From positions 1 through 31,763 of the IMG/VR virus record IMGVR_UViG_3300037294_000038: a stretch of DNA of 31,763 nucleotides. One strand, 5' to 3'. Of the stretch, positions 21,970 to 30,544 are shown in pieces (within the stretch, counting starts at the first letter, position 1; every line of letters starts with the position of its first letter). The notes under the pieces are model-generated. The model saw only the letters and a list, made by a program, of their open reading frames with translations, searched no databases and had not been told where the DNA came from. The DNA is from a virus. Made by a program: the position numbers and the translations under genes.

Positions 21970-22358
21970 TGTTTACATACATACAGCCTAAAGATGTAAG
22001 ATCTAATTGGGCTTTTGTAAAAAAAGGGCTTGAACATATTTTACGCAAATCTCCTGAGTCTTGGATACCAGAGGATATTTACGCAAGCTGTGTTAACAAT
22101 ACTGCAGTGTTGTGGTTGGCTATGGAAAACGACAAACCGATAGGTTTTGTTGTTGGTTATAGAGAAGGCGATGCTTTCCATATATGGTGCGCCCACGGAA
22201 ATTTAGGTGGAAAACTAGCAGAATGGTTTAAAATGGTTGAAAGCATAGCAAAAAGCATGGAATGTAAGCAAATTACTTTTGCATCGTGGCGACCTGCATG
22301 GAACAAGGTTGCCGTTGAGTTGGGTTTTAAGACCCGAAGCTGGATTAAGGAGTTATAG
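21969..22358 (+). CDS. GNAT-like acetyltransferase-fold protein (129 aa)
   Basis: The start at ATG 21969, which overlaps the previous stop (TGATG), is preferred over TTG 21966. The pattern is that of small phage GNAT-like proteins: AVLWLAMENDKPIGFVVGYR, IWCAHGNLGGKLAEWFKMVE, CKQITFASWRPAWNKVAVEL GFKTRS. The classical R/Q-x-x-G-x-G/A acetyl-CoA loop is poorly formed, so catalysis is uncertain. Relatives occur between the tail hub and ejection genes in podoviruses. It may modify a host or phage protein or serve structurally. Confidence 0.6.
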   Translation: MFTYIQPKDVRSNWAFVKKGLEHILRKSPESWIPEDIYASCVNNTAVLWLAMENDKPIGFVVGYREGDAFHIWCAHGNLGGKLAEWFKMVESIAKSMECKQITFASWRPAWNKVAVELGFKTRSWIKEL

Positions 22359-22360
22359 AT

Positions 22361-23431
22361 ATGTCAATGGGCGGCGGTGGTGGCGGTAGTGGCAAACAAA
22401 CAGTCACAACGGAACTTGACCCGATGGTTAAGCCTTTTGTTGAATTCGGTTTAAACGAATCACAACGATTATATGATACGGGTGGCCCGAGTTTTTTCCC
22501 TGGGCAAACATACGTTGGCCCGTCATCGCAAACTCAGCAAGGTTTGCAGATGGCGCAAGACCGAGCTTTAGCGGGTAGCCCTCTTTTACGAGGAGCTCAA
22601 CAAACAGTTGGCTCATTGCAAACGGCAACAAATCCCGCATTAGGTGGGTTTGCAGACGTATATAACCGCGCAGGCAATAATCCTGCAATGGGTATGACTA
22701 ACCAAACGGCTCAAGGCGCGTATTTGGGTGGCAATCCATTCTTTCAGGGCGCATTTCAACCCGCAGCGCGTGCAGCGCAGGATACGTTTAACCAAGGTAT
22801 TCAGGGCGTATCAAGTCAAGCCTCAAGAGCAGGTCGATATGGCTCGGGTGCAATGGGGCAATTAGAAGATAGAGCATCTAATCAATTTGCACAGTCGTTA
22901 TCTGACACGGCAGGAAAACTAGCTTATCAAAACTACGGTCAAGAACGAGGGTTGCAAGAGAATGCGATTCAAAATCTTGGTGCGCTATCAAATCAAGGAT
23001 TACAGACGCAACTTGCAGCGACATCGGGGCTAGGTCAAACGGCATCAAACGATTTTGCACGACAGCTACAAGCTGCGGGCATGTCACCTGATATGGCTTC
23101 GCAAGATTATGCTGACATTCAGAGACTTATTGATCTTGGGCAGACGCAAGAGAATTACCAGCAACTTGCTTTGGGTGACGCGATGCAACGATTTAACTTT
23201 GAGCAGAACGCACCTTACGCTGGTTTGCAAACGTTCTTATCAGCAGCGTATGGTGCGCCTATGGGCAGTCAGGTGTCACAACCCATCTATAACAACCAGT
23301 TAGGTGGCGCGGTATCAGGTGGGCTGTTAGGCGCAGGGCTGGGCACTAGAATGGCAGGTAAGGATGGCAATCAACTAGGATATGGGGCAGGTGGCGCTGC
23401 TCTAGGCGCGTTAGCAGGAGCATTCGCATAA
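22361..23431 (+). CDS. Putative DNA-ejection / internal virion protein A (356 aa)
   Basis: Gly/Gln/Ala-rich, 356 aa, starting SMGGGGGGSGKQTVTTELDP. The central half is helical with repeated Q-x-Q-N-x-A spacing; the C-terminus is a Gly-Ala hydrophobic run (GGAVSGGLLGAGLGTRMAG, GYGAGGAALGALAGAFA) able to cross or insert in membrane. This architecture is shared by ejection proteins released with DNA in P22-like phages. Strong AAGGAG before ATG 22361. First of four consecutive ejection-type genes. Confidence 0.7.
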   Translation: MSMGGGGGGSGKQTVTTELDPMVKPFVEFGLNESQRLYDTGGPSFFPGQTYVGPSSQTQQGLQMAQDRALAGSPLLRGAQQTVGSLQTATNPALGGFADVYNRAGNNPAMGMTNQTAQGAYLGGNPFFQGAFQPAARAAQDTFNQGIQGVSSQASRAGRYGSGAMGQLEDRASNQFAQSLSDTAGKLAYQNYGQERGLQENAIQNLGALSNQGLQTQLAATSGLGQTASNDFARQLQAAGMSPDMASQDYADIQRLIDLGQTQENYQQLALGDAMQRFNFEQNAPYAGLQTFLSAAYGAPMGSQVSQPIYNNQLGGAVSGGLLGAGLGTRMAGKDGNQLGYGAGGAALGALAGAFA

Positions 23432-24093
23432 TGAGCGGAATGGAACCTTTACTGATCGGTGCAGCGTTGGGCGCAGGAGTGGGCGGTGCTACCGCTAGTT
23501 TGTCGGGTGGCAATGTGTTACAGGGTGCGCTTATGGGCGGTTTAACGGGTGGCGCAACGGGCGGTTTAGGTGGCCTAGGGGCGGGCGGTGCAGCAGGAGG
23601 TGCAACCGCATCGGGCGCAGGTTCAGCACTAGGTGGCGCGGGCGCACTAGCATTCCCCGTTTCTGCTGGCACATCATTTGCAACACCTTTAGCAACAGGG
23701 CTCACAAGTGGTGCTGGTAGTATTGCACTTAACCCTGCATTAAGTAGTTTCATGCCATCTATTCCGGCTGCGATCAATCAAGTGCCAATGGGTGCAATGC
23801 CGTTTCAGATAGGCACTGTACCAAGTGGTCTTGGTCCAACAATGAGCGCTGGGCTAACAGGTGTTATGCAAGGGGCTACGGAAGTGGCAAGCCCTGGCAT
23901 GATGGATAGTTTTATAAAATACGGTGATGTTGCAAAGCAGATGATGCCAAAGCAACAACAAAAACAAGGTCAACAGTTAACACCTGGTAGGATTCGTCAA
24001 GGTCAGGCGGTGAACATGACAGCCCCTTACGCGAGTCTATTACAAGAGCAGATGGCGATGCAACAACCACGCCGTCGGCTGTCTTTACTGTGA
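23431..24093 (+). CDS. Putative ejection protein B, Gly/Ala-rich (220 aa)
   Basis: Residues 1-75 are an almost pure Gly/Ala/Leu stretch (LLIGAALGAGVGGATASLSG, MGGLTGGATGGLGGLGAG) resembling glycine-zipper membrane segments. The rest is Pro/Met-rich, ending in a Gln-rich basic tail (KQQQKQGQQLTPGRIRQ, QQPRRRLSLL). No enzyme motif. ATG overlaps the previous stop (TAATG). Likely membrane-inserting pore component used during genome ejection; this rests on composition and neighbourhood. Confidence 0.65.
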   Translation: MSGMEPLLIGAALGAGVGGATASLSGGNVLQGALMGGLTGGATGGLGGLGAGGAAGGATASGAGSALGGAGALAFPVSAGTSFATPLATGLTSGAGSIALNPALSSFMPSIPAAINQVPMGAMPFQIGTVPSGLGPTMSAGLTGVMQGATEVASPGMMDSFIKYGDVAKQMMPKQQQKQGQQLTPGRIRQGQAVNMTAPYASLLQEQMAMQQPRRRLSLL

Positions 24094-24102
24094 GAATATA
24101 AA

Positions 24103-25302
24103 ATGGCTAATTATTTAGAAAGTTTGCTCGGCGAAGATGAATTACAACAAGCAAAAAACCAAGCCTTAAGCTCTGGGTTAATGCAAGCGGGATTTGCTGG
24201 CCTGTTAGGTAGTGGGCCATCTTTATTACCTACAAGTGCCGGGCAAGCGATTGGGCAAGCTGGGCTTGCTGGAATGAGCGCATATGACAGCGCATTAGAT
24301 CAAGCAAAGCAAGATATAAGTCAAAAATCAATTCAAGGCATAATCAGTGGGACTTTAAGCGGGTCGGGTAATAATGTGGCAAACACTGAAAACATGGCTG
24401 ATAAATTTACTAAGTTAGCTGAAAGGTTTGCACCAATTGACCCAACAAAATCAAAACTTTATTATGATTTGGCTGAACAATCTCGTGGAAAATCAGAAAA
24501 ATTTACAGGTAATTTAGCAAACTCGGCATTAGAATTATTCGGTACAGCAGACTTGGCAAAGTTAACGCCAGAGCAAAGAACGCAAGCCTCGAAATACGCT
24601 CAATCACAGGCAATGTCAACAGCAAGTGCAGGGGCAACGCGTGTAACAATGCCACCAAATACTCAAGTTGGAAGCATACCGCCTGGTTATTACTTGAAAG
24701 TTGATAATGCTACGGGAACCATGCAAATGGCGCCAATACCGGGTGGGCCTGTTGATAGTGCACAAAACAAATTAGACGCTTCTACGCAAACACAAAAAAC
24801 AAGTTCAAATGTAACAAAAAATATTGTTATTCAGGATATTAACCGTGCTCTAAACATTGCAGAAACAAACCCAACGGCAACAGGCGTCATGTCAAAAGCG
24901 GCATTATTAAATCCAGAAAGCGATGCTAGCTCCCTGGTTGGAATACTTGGCTCTATCAAATCAAACATCGGTTTAGATAAAATTATGACAATGCGTGCAG
25001 AATCACCTACTGGCGCAGGCCTTGGTGGTTCTACAAGCGATAGAGATATGGCAACGGTTCAAAGTATTTACGGTCAATTAAACCCAGCAGGCGACCCAAA
25101 AGTTTTAAATTATGAGTTAATCCGTTTGAACAACGCTTACTTAGATTCAGTTCATGGTACGCCTACCCAAATACAAGGTTTGATTGATAGTGGCAAAGTT
25201 ACAAAAGAAATAGGACTGGATCTTATGAAACGTCAAAATTTACCTAAAATTGGTAACAATAAAGATCAAAATCAAAAACCTTTATCTAATATTTTTAAAT
25301 AA
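24103..25302 (+). CDS. Putative ejection protein C (399 aa)
   Basis: A 399-residue helical protein: NYLESLLGEDELQQAKNQAL, GLMQAGFAGLLGSGPSLLP, repeated Gln/Ser-rich helices, and a C-terminal region (SIKSNIGLDKIMTMRAESPT GAGLGGSTSDRDM...) seen in long internal virion proteins. Soluble with short Gly-rich patches. Third of the ejection series; the weak Shine-Dalgarno (GAGAATATAAA) suggests dependence on upstream translation. Confidence 0.65.
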   Translation: MANYLESLLGEDELQQAKNQALSSGLMQAGFAGLLGSGPSLLPTSAGQAIGQAGLAGMSAYDSALDQAKQDISQKSIQGIISGTLSGSGNNVANTENMADKFTKLAERFAPIDPTKSKLYYDLAEQSRGKSEKFTGNLANSALELFGTADLAKLTPEQRTQASKYAQSQAMSTASAGATRVTMPPNTQVGSIPPGYYLKVDNATGTMQMAPIPGGPVDSAQNKLDASTQTQKTSSNVTKNIVIQDINRALNIAETNPTATGVMSKAALLNPESDASSLVGILGSIKSNIGLDKIMTMRAESPTGAGLGGSTSDRDMATVQSIYGQLNPAGDPKVLNYELIRLNNAYLDSVHGTPTQIQGLIDSGKVTKEIGLDLMKRQNLPKIGNNKDQNQKPLSNIFK

Positions 25303-25311
25303 GAGGTTGTT

Positions 25312-27096
25312 ATGGCTAATTTAGATGAAAACAATTTACTGTTAAAAATAAATGAAGCGCGTAAAGAGGGATATTCTGAAAGTGAAATTATTAACTTTTT
25401 ATCCGAAAAGGACGCGCGGTTTAAAGATGCTTCTGAGCAGGGTTACAATTTAAATCAAATATCTGATTTTTTAAATCAACGTCAAAAACAAACAGAAGCT
25501 AACACTGGTCAATATAGTTACGACCCGATGCTAACAGGTCAACCCTCGCAAGAAGATACGAATAGAGGGAACCAAGCACAATCTGATTTTAGAAACGTTG
25601 CAACAACAGCTTTAAAGAATGTTCCATCATCGGCGGGTACAGCGTTAAAGGATTTAGTTAACGCTATCTCTAGCCCGTTGCAAACAGGAAAATCAATTTT
25701 AGATTTAGGCGCAGGCGCTTTGCAAAACGCATTGCCTGAAAGGCTTGTGCAAGCTGTGGGTGAAGACCCAGCATCGCGCAACGTGGCTAATCAGGTTGGC
25801 GAGTTTTATAAAAATAGATACGGTGGCACAGAAAATATTGTTAACACTATATCTCAAGACCCAGTAGGCGCGTTGGCTGATGTTTCGTCATTGTTGTACG
25901 GTGGCGGTGCTGCTTTGCGAGGCGGTGCGGGTGCAACTAATGCGTTAACCGCAGGCCGTGTTTCATTACCCGGTGTAGCCGATATAGGGCGTGAGTTAAG
26001 TAGTGCAGGTAGCATAATAGACCCATTAGCGCTTGGCGCACGTGGTGTTAGCTCAGCGGTTAAAACTGTTGGAAAAAGTGTGGCGGAGCCAATTTTAGGG
26101 CTAACCACAGGCGCTGGCAGAGAATCGGTATCACAAGCATACCAAGCTGGGCGCGAAGGTGGTGAGCGAGCTACACAATTTAGGGATAACGTAGTTGGTA
26201 GAGCTGACCAAACAGACGTGTTAGACGCAGCTAGGCAAAACTTAAGCGTTATACGTAAACAGCGTTCAGATATGTATCGTTCTGGTATGCTTGATATTAG
26301 CAAAGATACAACTCAATTAAATTTTGATGGTATTGATAACGCAGTAAAATCAGCTACAAATCGCACGCAATACAAAAATAAGATTGTAGATAAGACAGCT
26401 TCTGATGCTTTGGGAGAGGCTAGATCATTAGTTGATGAGTGGAAAACTTCAAACCCTGCTGAATTCCATACTCCAGAGGGGTTAGACGCATTAAAACAAT
26501 CGGTTGGCGCTGTGTTAGAAAAATTAGAACCCAATAAAAACCCATACAACACAGTAAACCAAGTTTATAACTCTATTAAATCTGAGATAGTTAAACAAGC
26601 TCCTGTTTATTCAAAAACGATGCGGGAATACACGCAAGCGTCAGATCAAATCAGAGAGATTGAAAAAGCATTATCACTTGGCAATAAAACATCTGCTGAT
26701 ACTGCAATGCGAAAACTACAATCTCTCATGCGAGATAATGTAAACACTAATTTTGGTCAACGAGTTAAACTTGGAAAACAATTGGAAAGCCAAGGTGGGC
26801 AAATGATGATGCCAGCCTTAGCAGGTCAAGCATTGCAATCACCAGTTCCAAGAGGCTTACAAGGCGCTGCGGCATTACCAACAACAGCATTAGCGTTTAC
26901 TGCGGGCGGTGCATTGCCAGCGATAGCTAACGCAATAGCATCATCTCCGAGAATTGTTGGAGAAGCAACCTACGGTCTTGGCGCAATGGGGAGGGGTGTA
27001 GATAGAGCTAGTAGCGCAATGCCTTTCTTATTAGACCCTGAGTTATATAATGCTTTGTATCAATCGGGTAGAATTCAAAATACATTGGAAAAATAA
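25312..27096 (+). CDS. Putative ejection protein D, long helical (594 aa)
   Basis: Largest protein of the series. N-terminal repeat-like KINEARKEGYSESEIINFLS and DASEQGYNLNQISDFLNQ resemble two copies of a short helical module (A-x-x-GYS-x-x-EI-x-FL). Then Gly/Ala-rich hydrophobic segments (VGALADVSSLLYGGGAALRG), a long charged helix (RQNLSVIRKQRSDMYRSGML, ...) and another hydrophobic Ala/Gly stretch (AALPTTALAFTAGGALPAIA) near the end. Consistent with a trans-envelope ejection channel component. No lysozyme motif found. AGAGG before ATG 25312. Confidence 0.7.
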   Translation: MANLDENNLLLKINEARKEGYSESEIINFLSEKDARFKDASEQGYNLNQISDFLNQRQKQTEANTGQYSYDPMLTGQPSQEDTNRGNQAQSDFRNVATTALKNVPSSAGTALKDLVNAISSPLQTGKSILDLGAGALQNALPERLVQAVGEDPASRNVANQVGEFYKNRYGGTENIVNTISQDPVGALADVSSLLYGGGAALRGGAGATNALTAGRVSLPGVADIGRELSSAGSIIDPLALGARGVSSAVKTVGKSVAEPILGLTTGAGRESVSQAYQAGREGGERATQFRDNVVGRADQTDVLDAARQNLSVIRKQRSDMYRSGMLDISKDTTQLNFDGIDNAVKSATNRTQYKNKIVDKTASDALGEARSLVDEWKTSNPAEFHTPEGLDALKQSVGAVLEKLEPNKNPYNTVNQVYNSIKSEIVKQAPVYSKTMREYTQASDQIREIEKALSLGNKTSADTAMRKLQSLMRDNVNTNFGQRVKLGKQLESQGGQMMMPALAGQALQSPVPRGLQGAAALPTTALAFTAGGALPAIANAIASSPRIVGEATYGLGAMGRGVDRASSAMPFLLDPELYNALYQSGRIQNTLEK

Positions 27097-27995
27097 TGGC
27101 AAAGATTAAAATCTCGCAGTTTGATACAGACCCAGCAAATAACACAGATATCGATGGAATTAACTTAGCCGAGGGTATGGCTCCCGGTCTTGTCAACAAT
27201 GCTATTCGCACGTTGATGGCGCAACTAAAAAATCAGTTGACTGGCACAGACGATGATAACCGTACAATCGGTGGCAATCTTGTTGTTGATGGAACGTCAA
27301 CATTAACGGGTAACTCAACCGTAGGCGGTACATTAGCAGTTACTGGTAATACCACGTTTAGTGGAACGTTAACTGTTGGTAGCAATTTAACCGCAGCAAC
27401 CGCCGATATATTAGGTGTGGCGACATTAAATTCATTAGTTGTCGCCACAACCGCGGCTGTTGCTAACTTAACCGCTACCAGCGAAATATCCGCGCCTGTT
27501 GTACGCGCTACAACTAAGTTTATATTTGCCGATGGCTCAGAACAGGTAACTGCGGCAACAACAGGCTTTACTGCTGGCACGGTAATGCTATTTGTGCAAA
27601 CTTCAGCGCCAACCGGTTGGGTTAAGTCTACGGCTCACGATAATAAAGCATTGCGAGTGGTTTCAGGAACAGCAGGCGCGGGTGGCTCTGTTGCATTTAC
27701 TACAGCTTTTGCAAGCCAAGCGGTATTAGGTACAAACGGTTCAGTTGGTGCTACAACTTTAACAACCGCACAGATACCAAGTCACACACACACTTATAAC
27801 TTAGGAAGAGAGGCACCCAATACAACAGGGTTTCTTAAAGCTGCTGGCTCTGTAGATAGCGGTTATAACGAAACATTACCCACTAACGCAACAGGCGGTG
27901 GTGGTTCACACACTCATACGGCAAGCGCATTCACAGGCACAGCAATTAACCTAGCCGTTCAATACGTTGACGTTATTATTTGCACAAAATCATAA
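27096..27995 (+). CDS. Second tail fibre with collar-type C-terminus (299 aa)
   Basis: N-terminus ISQFDTDPANNTDIDGINLA EGMAPGLVNNAIR is a common virion-attachment segment. Residues about 55-130: triple-beta-helix-like repeats (NLVVDGTSTLTGNSTVGGTL, GNTTFSGTLTVGSNLTA), the hallmark of trimeric fibres. C-terminus: tail-collar-like domain with GTVMLFVQTSAPTGWVKSTA and two HTH triplets (PSHTHTYN, GSHTHTAS) that could bind metal as in T4 short fibres. ATG overlaps the previous stop. Confidence 0.8.
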   Translation: MAKIKISQFDTDPANNTDIDGINLAEGMAPGLVNNAIRTLMAQLKNQLTGTDDDNRTIGGNLVVDGTSTLTGNSTVGGTLAVTGNTTFSGTLTVGSNLTAATADILGVATLNSLVVATTAAVANLTATSEISAPVVRATTKFIFADGSEQVTAATTGFTAGTVMLFVQTSAPTGWVKSTAHDNKALRVVSGTAGAGGSVAFTTAFASQAVLGTNGSVGATTLTTAQIPSHTHTYNLGREAPNTTGFLKAAGSVDSGYNETLPTNATGGGGSHTHTASAFTGTAINLAVQYVDVIICTKS

Positions 27996-28276
27996 TGAAA
28001 ATAGAATCTAAAGCCAATTGCCCGCTAGACAACTTCAACCCGTGTCGGCAAACAGACTGCGCTTGGTTTACCCAATTGCGCGGGAACAATCCAAACACAG
28101 GCAAAGAAATAGACGAGTGGGGTTGCGCTATTGCTTGGATACCAGTTTTACTTATTGAAAACTCTCAACAGCAAAGAAGCACGGGCGCTGCGGTGGAGTC
28201 ATTTAGAAACGAGATGATAAAAGCTAACACACAAACGGCTGATCTTATTATTGCTCAACAGAAACTTTTGGGGTAA
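27995..28276 (+). CDS. Conserved Cys-containing phage protein (93 aa)
   Basis: The start at ATG 27995, overlapping the fibre stop as TAATG, is favoured over the longer frame. Four cysteines (CPLDNFNPCRQTDCAWFTQL, WGCAIAW) could form a metal or Fe-S site. The N-P-C-R-x-x-DCAWF-x-x-LRGxNPNTGxExDExGCA block is, from memory, strongly conserved across many phages, with no proven function. C-terminal helix rich in Gln (NSQQQRSTGAAVESF). Placed between fibre and lysis genes. Confidence 0.7.
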   Translation: MKIESKANCPLDNFNPCRQTDCAWFTQLRGNNPNTGKEIDEWGCAIAWIPVLLIENSQQQRSTGAAVESFRNEMIKANTQTADLIIAQQKLLG

Positions 28277-28279
28277 TAA

Positions 28280-28531
28280 ATGAGTCAAGAAATTTACAAT
28301 ATCGTCCTTGGCTTGGCAGGCACTCTTGGCGGGTGGTGGCTAAAAGTTATGTGGGAATCGCTAAAAGAATTGCAAGCTGCTGACAAAGATTTGACCGAAA
28401 AAGTCAGCCGCATCGAGATCCTCGTGGCAGGTAATTATGTTAAGCGCGAAGAATTTGACCGTGCCCTTGAAAGACTGTTTGTTAAGTTAGATAGCATTGA
28501 GCTTAAAATTGACGCTAAGGCTGACAAATGA
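28280..28531 (+). CDS. Small membrane-anchored coiled-coil protein (83 aa)
   Basis: A hydrophobic start (IYNIVLGLAGTLGGWWLKVMW, residues 4-24) followed by a coiled coil (SLKELQAADKDLTEKVSRIE, KREEFDRALERLFVKLDSIE). Looks like the small membrane coiled-coil proteins at the start of phage lysis cassettes, XhlA-like in layout. Its stop overlaps the holin start as ATGA. Possible holin partner or antiholin; not proven. Confidence 0.6.
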   Translation: MSQEIYNIVLGLAGTLGGWWLKVMWESLKELQAADKDLTEKVSRIEILVAGNYVKREEFDRALERLFVKLDSIELKIDAKADK

Positions 28532-28734
28532 AACTTGATGCGCAATGGTCGATGATTCTCAAGCGTGCTTGGTCTGTTAGATTTATTGCGCTAGCTGGGT
28601 TGCTAAGTGCAACCGAAGTTGTCCTACCGATGTTTGAACACGATATACCTAGAAACGTTTTTGCCGTTTTATCTTTAATATTTATAGCGAGCGCATTCAT
28701 TGCTCGGGTAATTGTGCAAAAAGATTTGCTATGA
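28528..28734 (+). CDS. Holin candidate (two transmembrane helices, 68 aa)
   Basis: Two hydrophobic segments, FIALAGLLSATEVVLPMF (19-36) and VFAVLSLIFIASAFIARVIV (44-63), flanked by basic residues, 68 aa: a small holin of the two-helix type that controls lysis timing. The AWSVRFIALAGLLSATEVVLP pattern resembles DUF7940-type phage holins. Coupled by ATGA on both sides, directly before the endolysin. Confidence 0.75.
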   Translation: MKLDAQWSMILKRAWSVRFIALAGLLSATEVVLPMFEHDIPRNVFAVLSLIFIASAFIARVIVQKDLL

Positions 28735-29186
28735 AACGATCAAGCATTGCAGCTTTGTCTCTTAGTGCCGCAGCACTGGTTGGATTAGCTGTGCATGAGG
28801 GCTATCGTGAGCAGGCTTATGTTCCAGTGCAGGGTGATGTATTAACAATAGGTTTTGGTACGACAGAGGGCGTTAAATTAGGCGACAAAACAGACCCAGT
28901 AACATCTTTGCAAAGAAAGTTAAAAGATATTGAAAAGTTTGAAAACGAAATTAGGTCGTGTGTAAAAGTTCCGCTTAAACAAAACGAATTTGATGCATAT
29001 TTATCATTAAGTTACAACATTGGATCAAGCGCATTTTGTCGTAGCACATTAGTTAAAAAACTTAACGCGGGCAATTATGAGGGTGCGTGTTTAGAAATAT
29101 TGCGCTGGGATAAATTTAAAGGCCAAGCATTAGCAGGCTTAACCACTCGTCGTAAAGATGAATATAACAAATGCAAAGGTGATTAA
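28731..29186 (+). CDS. Endolysin, GH24 lysozyme with signal-anchor N-terminus
   Basis: A 151-residue muramidase cleaving peptidoglycan. The N-terminal SSIAALSLSAAALVGLAVHE is weakly hydrophobic, Ala/Ser-rich and uncleaved in character: a signal-arrest-release anchor, so export is probably Sec-dependent and activation follows membrane depolarisation. Catalytic region HEGYREQAYVPVQGDVLTIG FGTT: Glu23 and Thr44 are in place; the usual catalytic Asp position is Pro32, with Asp36 nearby, a variant seen in other phage lysozymes. Later motifs EFDAYLSLSYNIGSSAFCRS TLVKKLN and GLTTRRKDEYNKC are typical. Confidence 0.9.
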   Translation: MKRSSIAALSLSAAALVGLAVHEGYREQAYVPVQGDVLTIGFGTTEGVKLGDKTDPVTSLQRKLKDIEKFENEIRSCVKVPLKQNEFDAYLSLSYNIGSSAFCRSTLVKKLNAGNYEGACLEILRWDKFKGQALAGLTTRRKDEYNKCKGD

Positions 29187-29429
29187 ATGTTTTTGTGGCT
29201 AAAGTTTAAAGTTTACATTATTGGATTATTTGGCATCATTGCAACGATGTTGTCAATTTATTTTGTTGGCAAAAGAAGCGGAGTGCAAAATGAATTCAAT
29301 CGACAGTCACAAATCGACAACAAGCAGGCGCGTAAAATCGAAGATGCGGCTGATCGTGCTCGCAATGCTGACGGTGATAATGTTGACGCTATTGAACGGT
29401 TGCGCAGCGCAGGCAAACTACGAGACTAG
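29187..29429 (+). CDS. Inner-membrane spanin (Rz-like)
   Basis: An 80-residue protein with one N-terminal membrane segment (FKVYIIGLFGIIATMLSIYF) and a periplasmic charged helix (QIDNKQARKIEDAADRARNA). Short for an Rz but with the correct topology, and it follows the endolysin by one base. With the lipoprotein encoded in its +1 frame it would fuse inner and outer membranes at lysis. GGTGATTAA is the Shine-Dalgarno. Confidence 0.75.
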   Translation: MFLWLKFKVYIIGLFGIIATMLSIYFVGKRSGVQNEFNRQSQIDNKQARKIEDAADRARNADGDNVDAIERLRSAGKLRD

Positions 29430-29550
29430 CAGAGCAATTTGCCGAGAACTTGCGCGTGACTTGCCGACTTACAACACAAAAGATACACCCGAAACATTAG
29501 AATCGGGCGCACGGTTTATAGATGTTTTTAATGCTGTGTGTCCTAATTAA
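29290..29550 (+). CDS. Outer-membrane spanin lipoprotein (Rz1-like), embedded
   Basis: Starts at ATG 29290 after GCGGAG, inside the Rz-like gene in another frame, and runs 121 bases beyond it. An Arg/Lys-rich start, then hydrophobic LIVLAMLTVIMLTLLNGC ending in a lipobox-like LLNGC, so Cys would be lipidated and the protein anchored in the outer membrane. The mature part is about 50 residues with two more cysteines. The arrangement is the lambda Rz/Rz1 type, partially embedded. This is the last rightward gene. Confidence 0.75.
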   Translation: MNSIDSHKSTTSRRVKSKMRLIVLAMLTVIMLTLLNGCAAQANYETSRAICRELARDLPTYNTKDTPETLESGARFIDVFNAVCPN

Positions 29551-29620
29551 TTGACATAAGTCCAAAGACCCACCCGACAATAATAATAAATATAAGCAAA
29601 CCGATAACGTACAGGCTCAA
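29543..29620 (-). CDS. Possible 25-aa single-helix membrane peptide
   Basis: Starts at TTG 29620, overlapping the stop of the upstream gene (TTGA), eight bases after GGAG in that gene's tail. Sequence MSLYVIGLLIFIIIVGWVFG LMSIN: one membrane helix and nothing else. It converges on, and overlaps by eight bases, the end of the Rz1-like gene. The non-ATG start and small size keep this tentative, but the ribosome-binding site is good. Confidence 0.4.
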   Translation of the reverse strand: MSLYVIGLLIFIIIVGWVFGLMSIN

Positions 29621-30276
29621 GCGTTCTTCTCCTTTAGTTTTGCTTCGATAGCACGAGCAAGTTCATAACGTGCAAATCGACTCACCGTTGCGTTCACATC
29701 TTCATCTGTCAGCCCGACCCATTCGCGCTTTGGTGGTGCTGTATAAAGATCAACGCCCCCTTCAGGGTAAGATCCTTTTGGGTAAACTAAAATATGGCTA
29801 TAGTCGACTGAAATAAATCCTTGCAAATCATTGCTTTCAACAGGTTCGTGGCTTTCTGCATCTGAAATTTCTTCTCCTTTAAGCACTTCTTGAATGCGGT
29901 TGTACACTTCATACCTGCCATAATTGTCTTCTTGTCTGACATCCCAGCCTGCGTAGCGCATCTCAACCTCCGCGCGTCTTAGTATTGCGTACAGCAGGTC
30001 ATTGTCCTCTGCTATAGCATCGTGGATTTCCATGTAGGCATCGCATTGATCTTGCATCTGTTCCATCGCAGAGTATTCTATCGGCTCGGGAATAGGTTCG
30101 TTTTCTCTTGGTGGATGAAGAGGTTTTGTACCGATTGCGTAATGCAGGTCAGGACACGCAAGAACTTCCCATAAGTATGACAAACGCCATGTTTTGGTTT
30201 CGTTTAACCAAACCCAAATGTTTCTAGATGTGTTTTCTAACCACAAACTAAGTACAAATTGTTGTGGGTGTTTCAT
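29617..30276 (-). CDS. Phage early protein of unknown function (219 aa)
   Basis: Acidic 219-residue protein. N-terminus WLENTSRNIWVWLNETKTWR LSYLWEV; centre EQMQDQCDAYMEIHDAIAED and AEVEMRYAGWDVRQEDNYGR; C-terminus DLYTAPPKREWVGLTDEDV ... ARAIEAKLKEKN. From memory, the last ~30 residues (YTAPP-REWVGLTDEDV...IEAKLKEKN) recur at the end of otherwise unrelated phage early proteins. The AAACTAAAGGAG encoding KLKE doubles as the Shine-Dalgarno of the next small gene. ATG 30276 overlaps the previous stop (ATGA). Confidence 0.7.
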   Translation of the reverse strand: MKHPQQFVLSLWLENTSRNIWVWLNETKTWRLSYLWEVLACPDLHYAIGTKPLHPPRENEPIPEPIEYSAMEQMQDQCDAYMEIHDAIAEDNDLLYAILRRAEVEMRYAGWDVRQEDNYGRYEVYNRIQEVLKGEEISDAESHEPVESNDLQGFISVDYSHILVYPKGSYPEGGVDLYTAPPKREWVGLTDEDVNATVSRFARYELARAIEAKLKEKNA

Positions 30277-30488
30277 ATTATTTCCTTACTTTTTGATTGT
30301 GTAGGAATGTTGCTCTTGCTTTTATCTTCTATCTTTGCAATTATAAGATTGCTTACATCAAAGCCATGATTTTCAATTATTCGTAGCTTTATTTTTTCAA
30401 TCTGCATGTGTTCAGAGTCTGTGCCCTGATACTTATAAAGCAAATAATCAAGAAACTCCATTTCGCTTTTTAGCTTAATGCGGGTCAT
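30273..30488 (-). CDS. Small Lys-rich early protein (71 aa)
   Basis: Unrecognised 71-residue protein: KLKSEMEFLDYLLYKYQGTD then IEKIKLRIIENHGFDVSNLI and a Lys/Ser tail. Helical, soluble. Its ATG overlaps the stop of the 19-residue microprotein (ATGA), whose last codons carry an AGGGGATAAG ribosome-binding site. Its stop overlaps the 219-aa gene (ATGA). Function unknown. Confidence 0.6.
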   Translation of the reverse strand: MTRIKLKSEMEFLDYLLYKYQGTDSEHMQIEKIKLRIIENHGFDVSNLIIAKIEDKSKSNIPTQSKSKEII

Positions 30489-30544
30489 CTTATCCCCTGT
30501 ATATAATTTAAATACCGCAGATTAACGACACGTTGTTGCTTCAT
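30485..30544 (-). CDS. 19-residue microprotein, copy 1
   Basis: MKQQRVVNLRYLNYIQGIR, overlapping by ATGA the gene on each side. It follows a strong AAGGAG (in the antisense of about 30549-30560). Identical at 16 of 19 residues to copy 2 at 30740-30799. Of the seven codon differences four are synonymous, suggesting the peptide, not only the DNA, is maintained. May be a leader peptide coupling translation to the following gene. Confidence 0.55.
   Translation of the reverse strand: MKQQRVVNLRYLNYIQGIR

Noticed and set aside
23346-23777. 143-codon minus-strand Ala/Pro-rich frame
   Set aside because: Antisense of Gly/Ala-rich ejection genes; typical GC-codon shadow.
29551-29616. Bidirectional terminator between converging operons
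   Set aside because: No stable hairpin with a T tract on either strand was seen; the interval instead codes a possible small membrane peptide.
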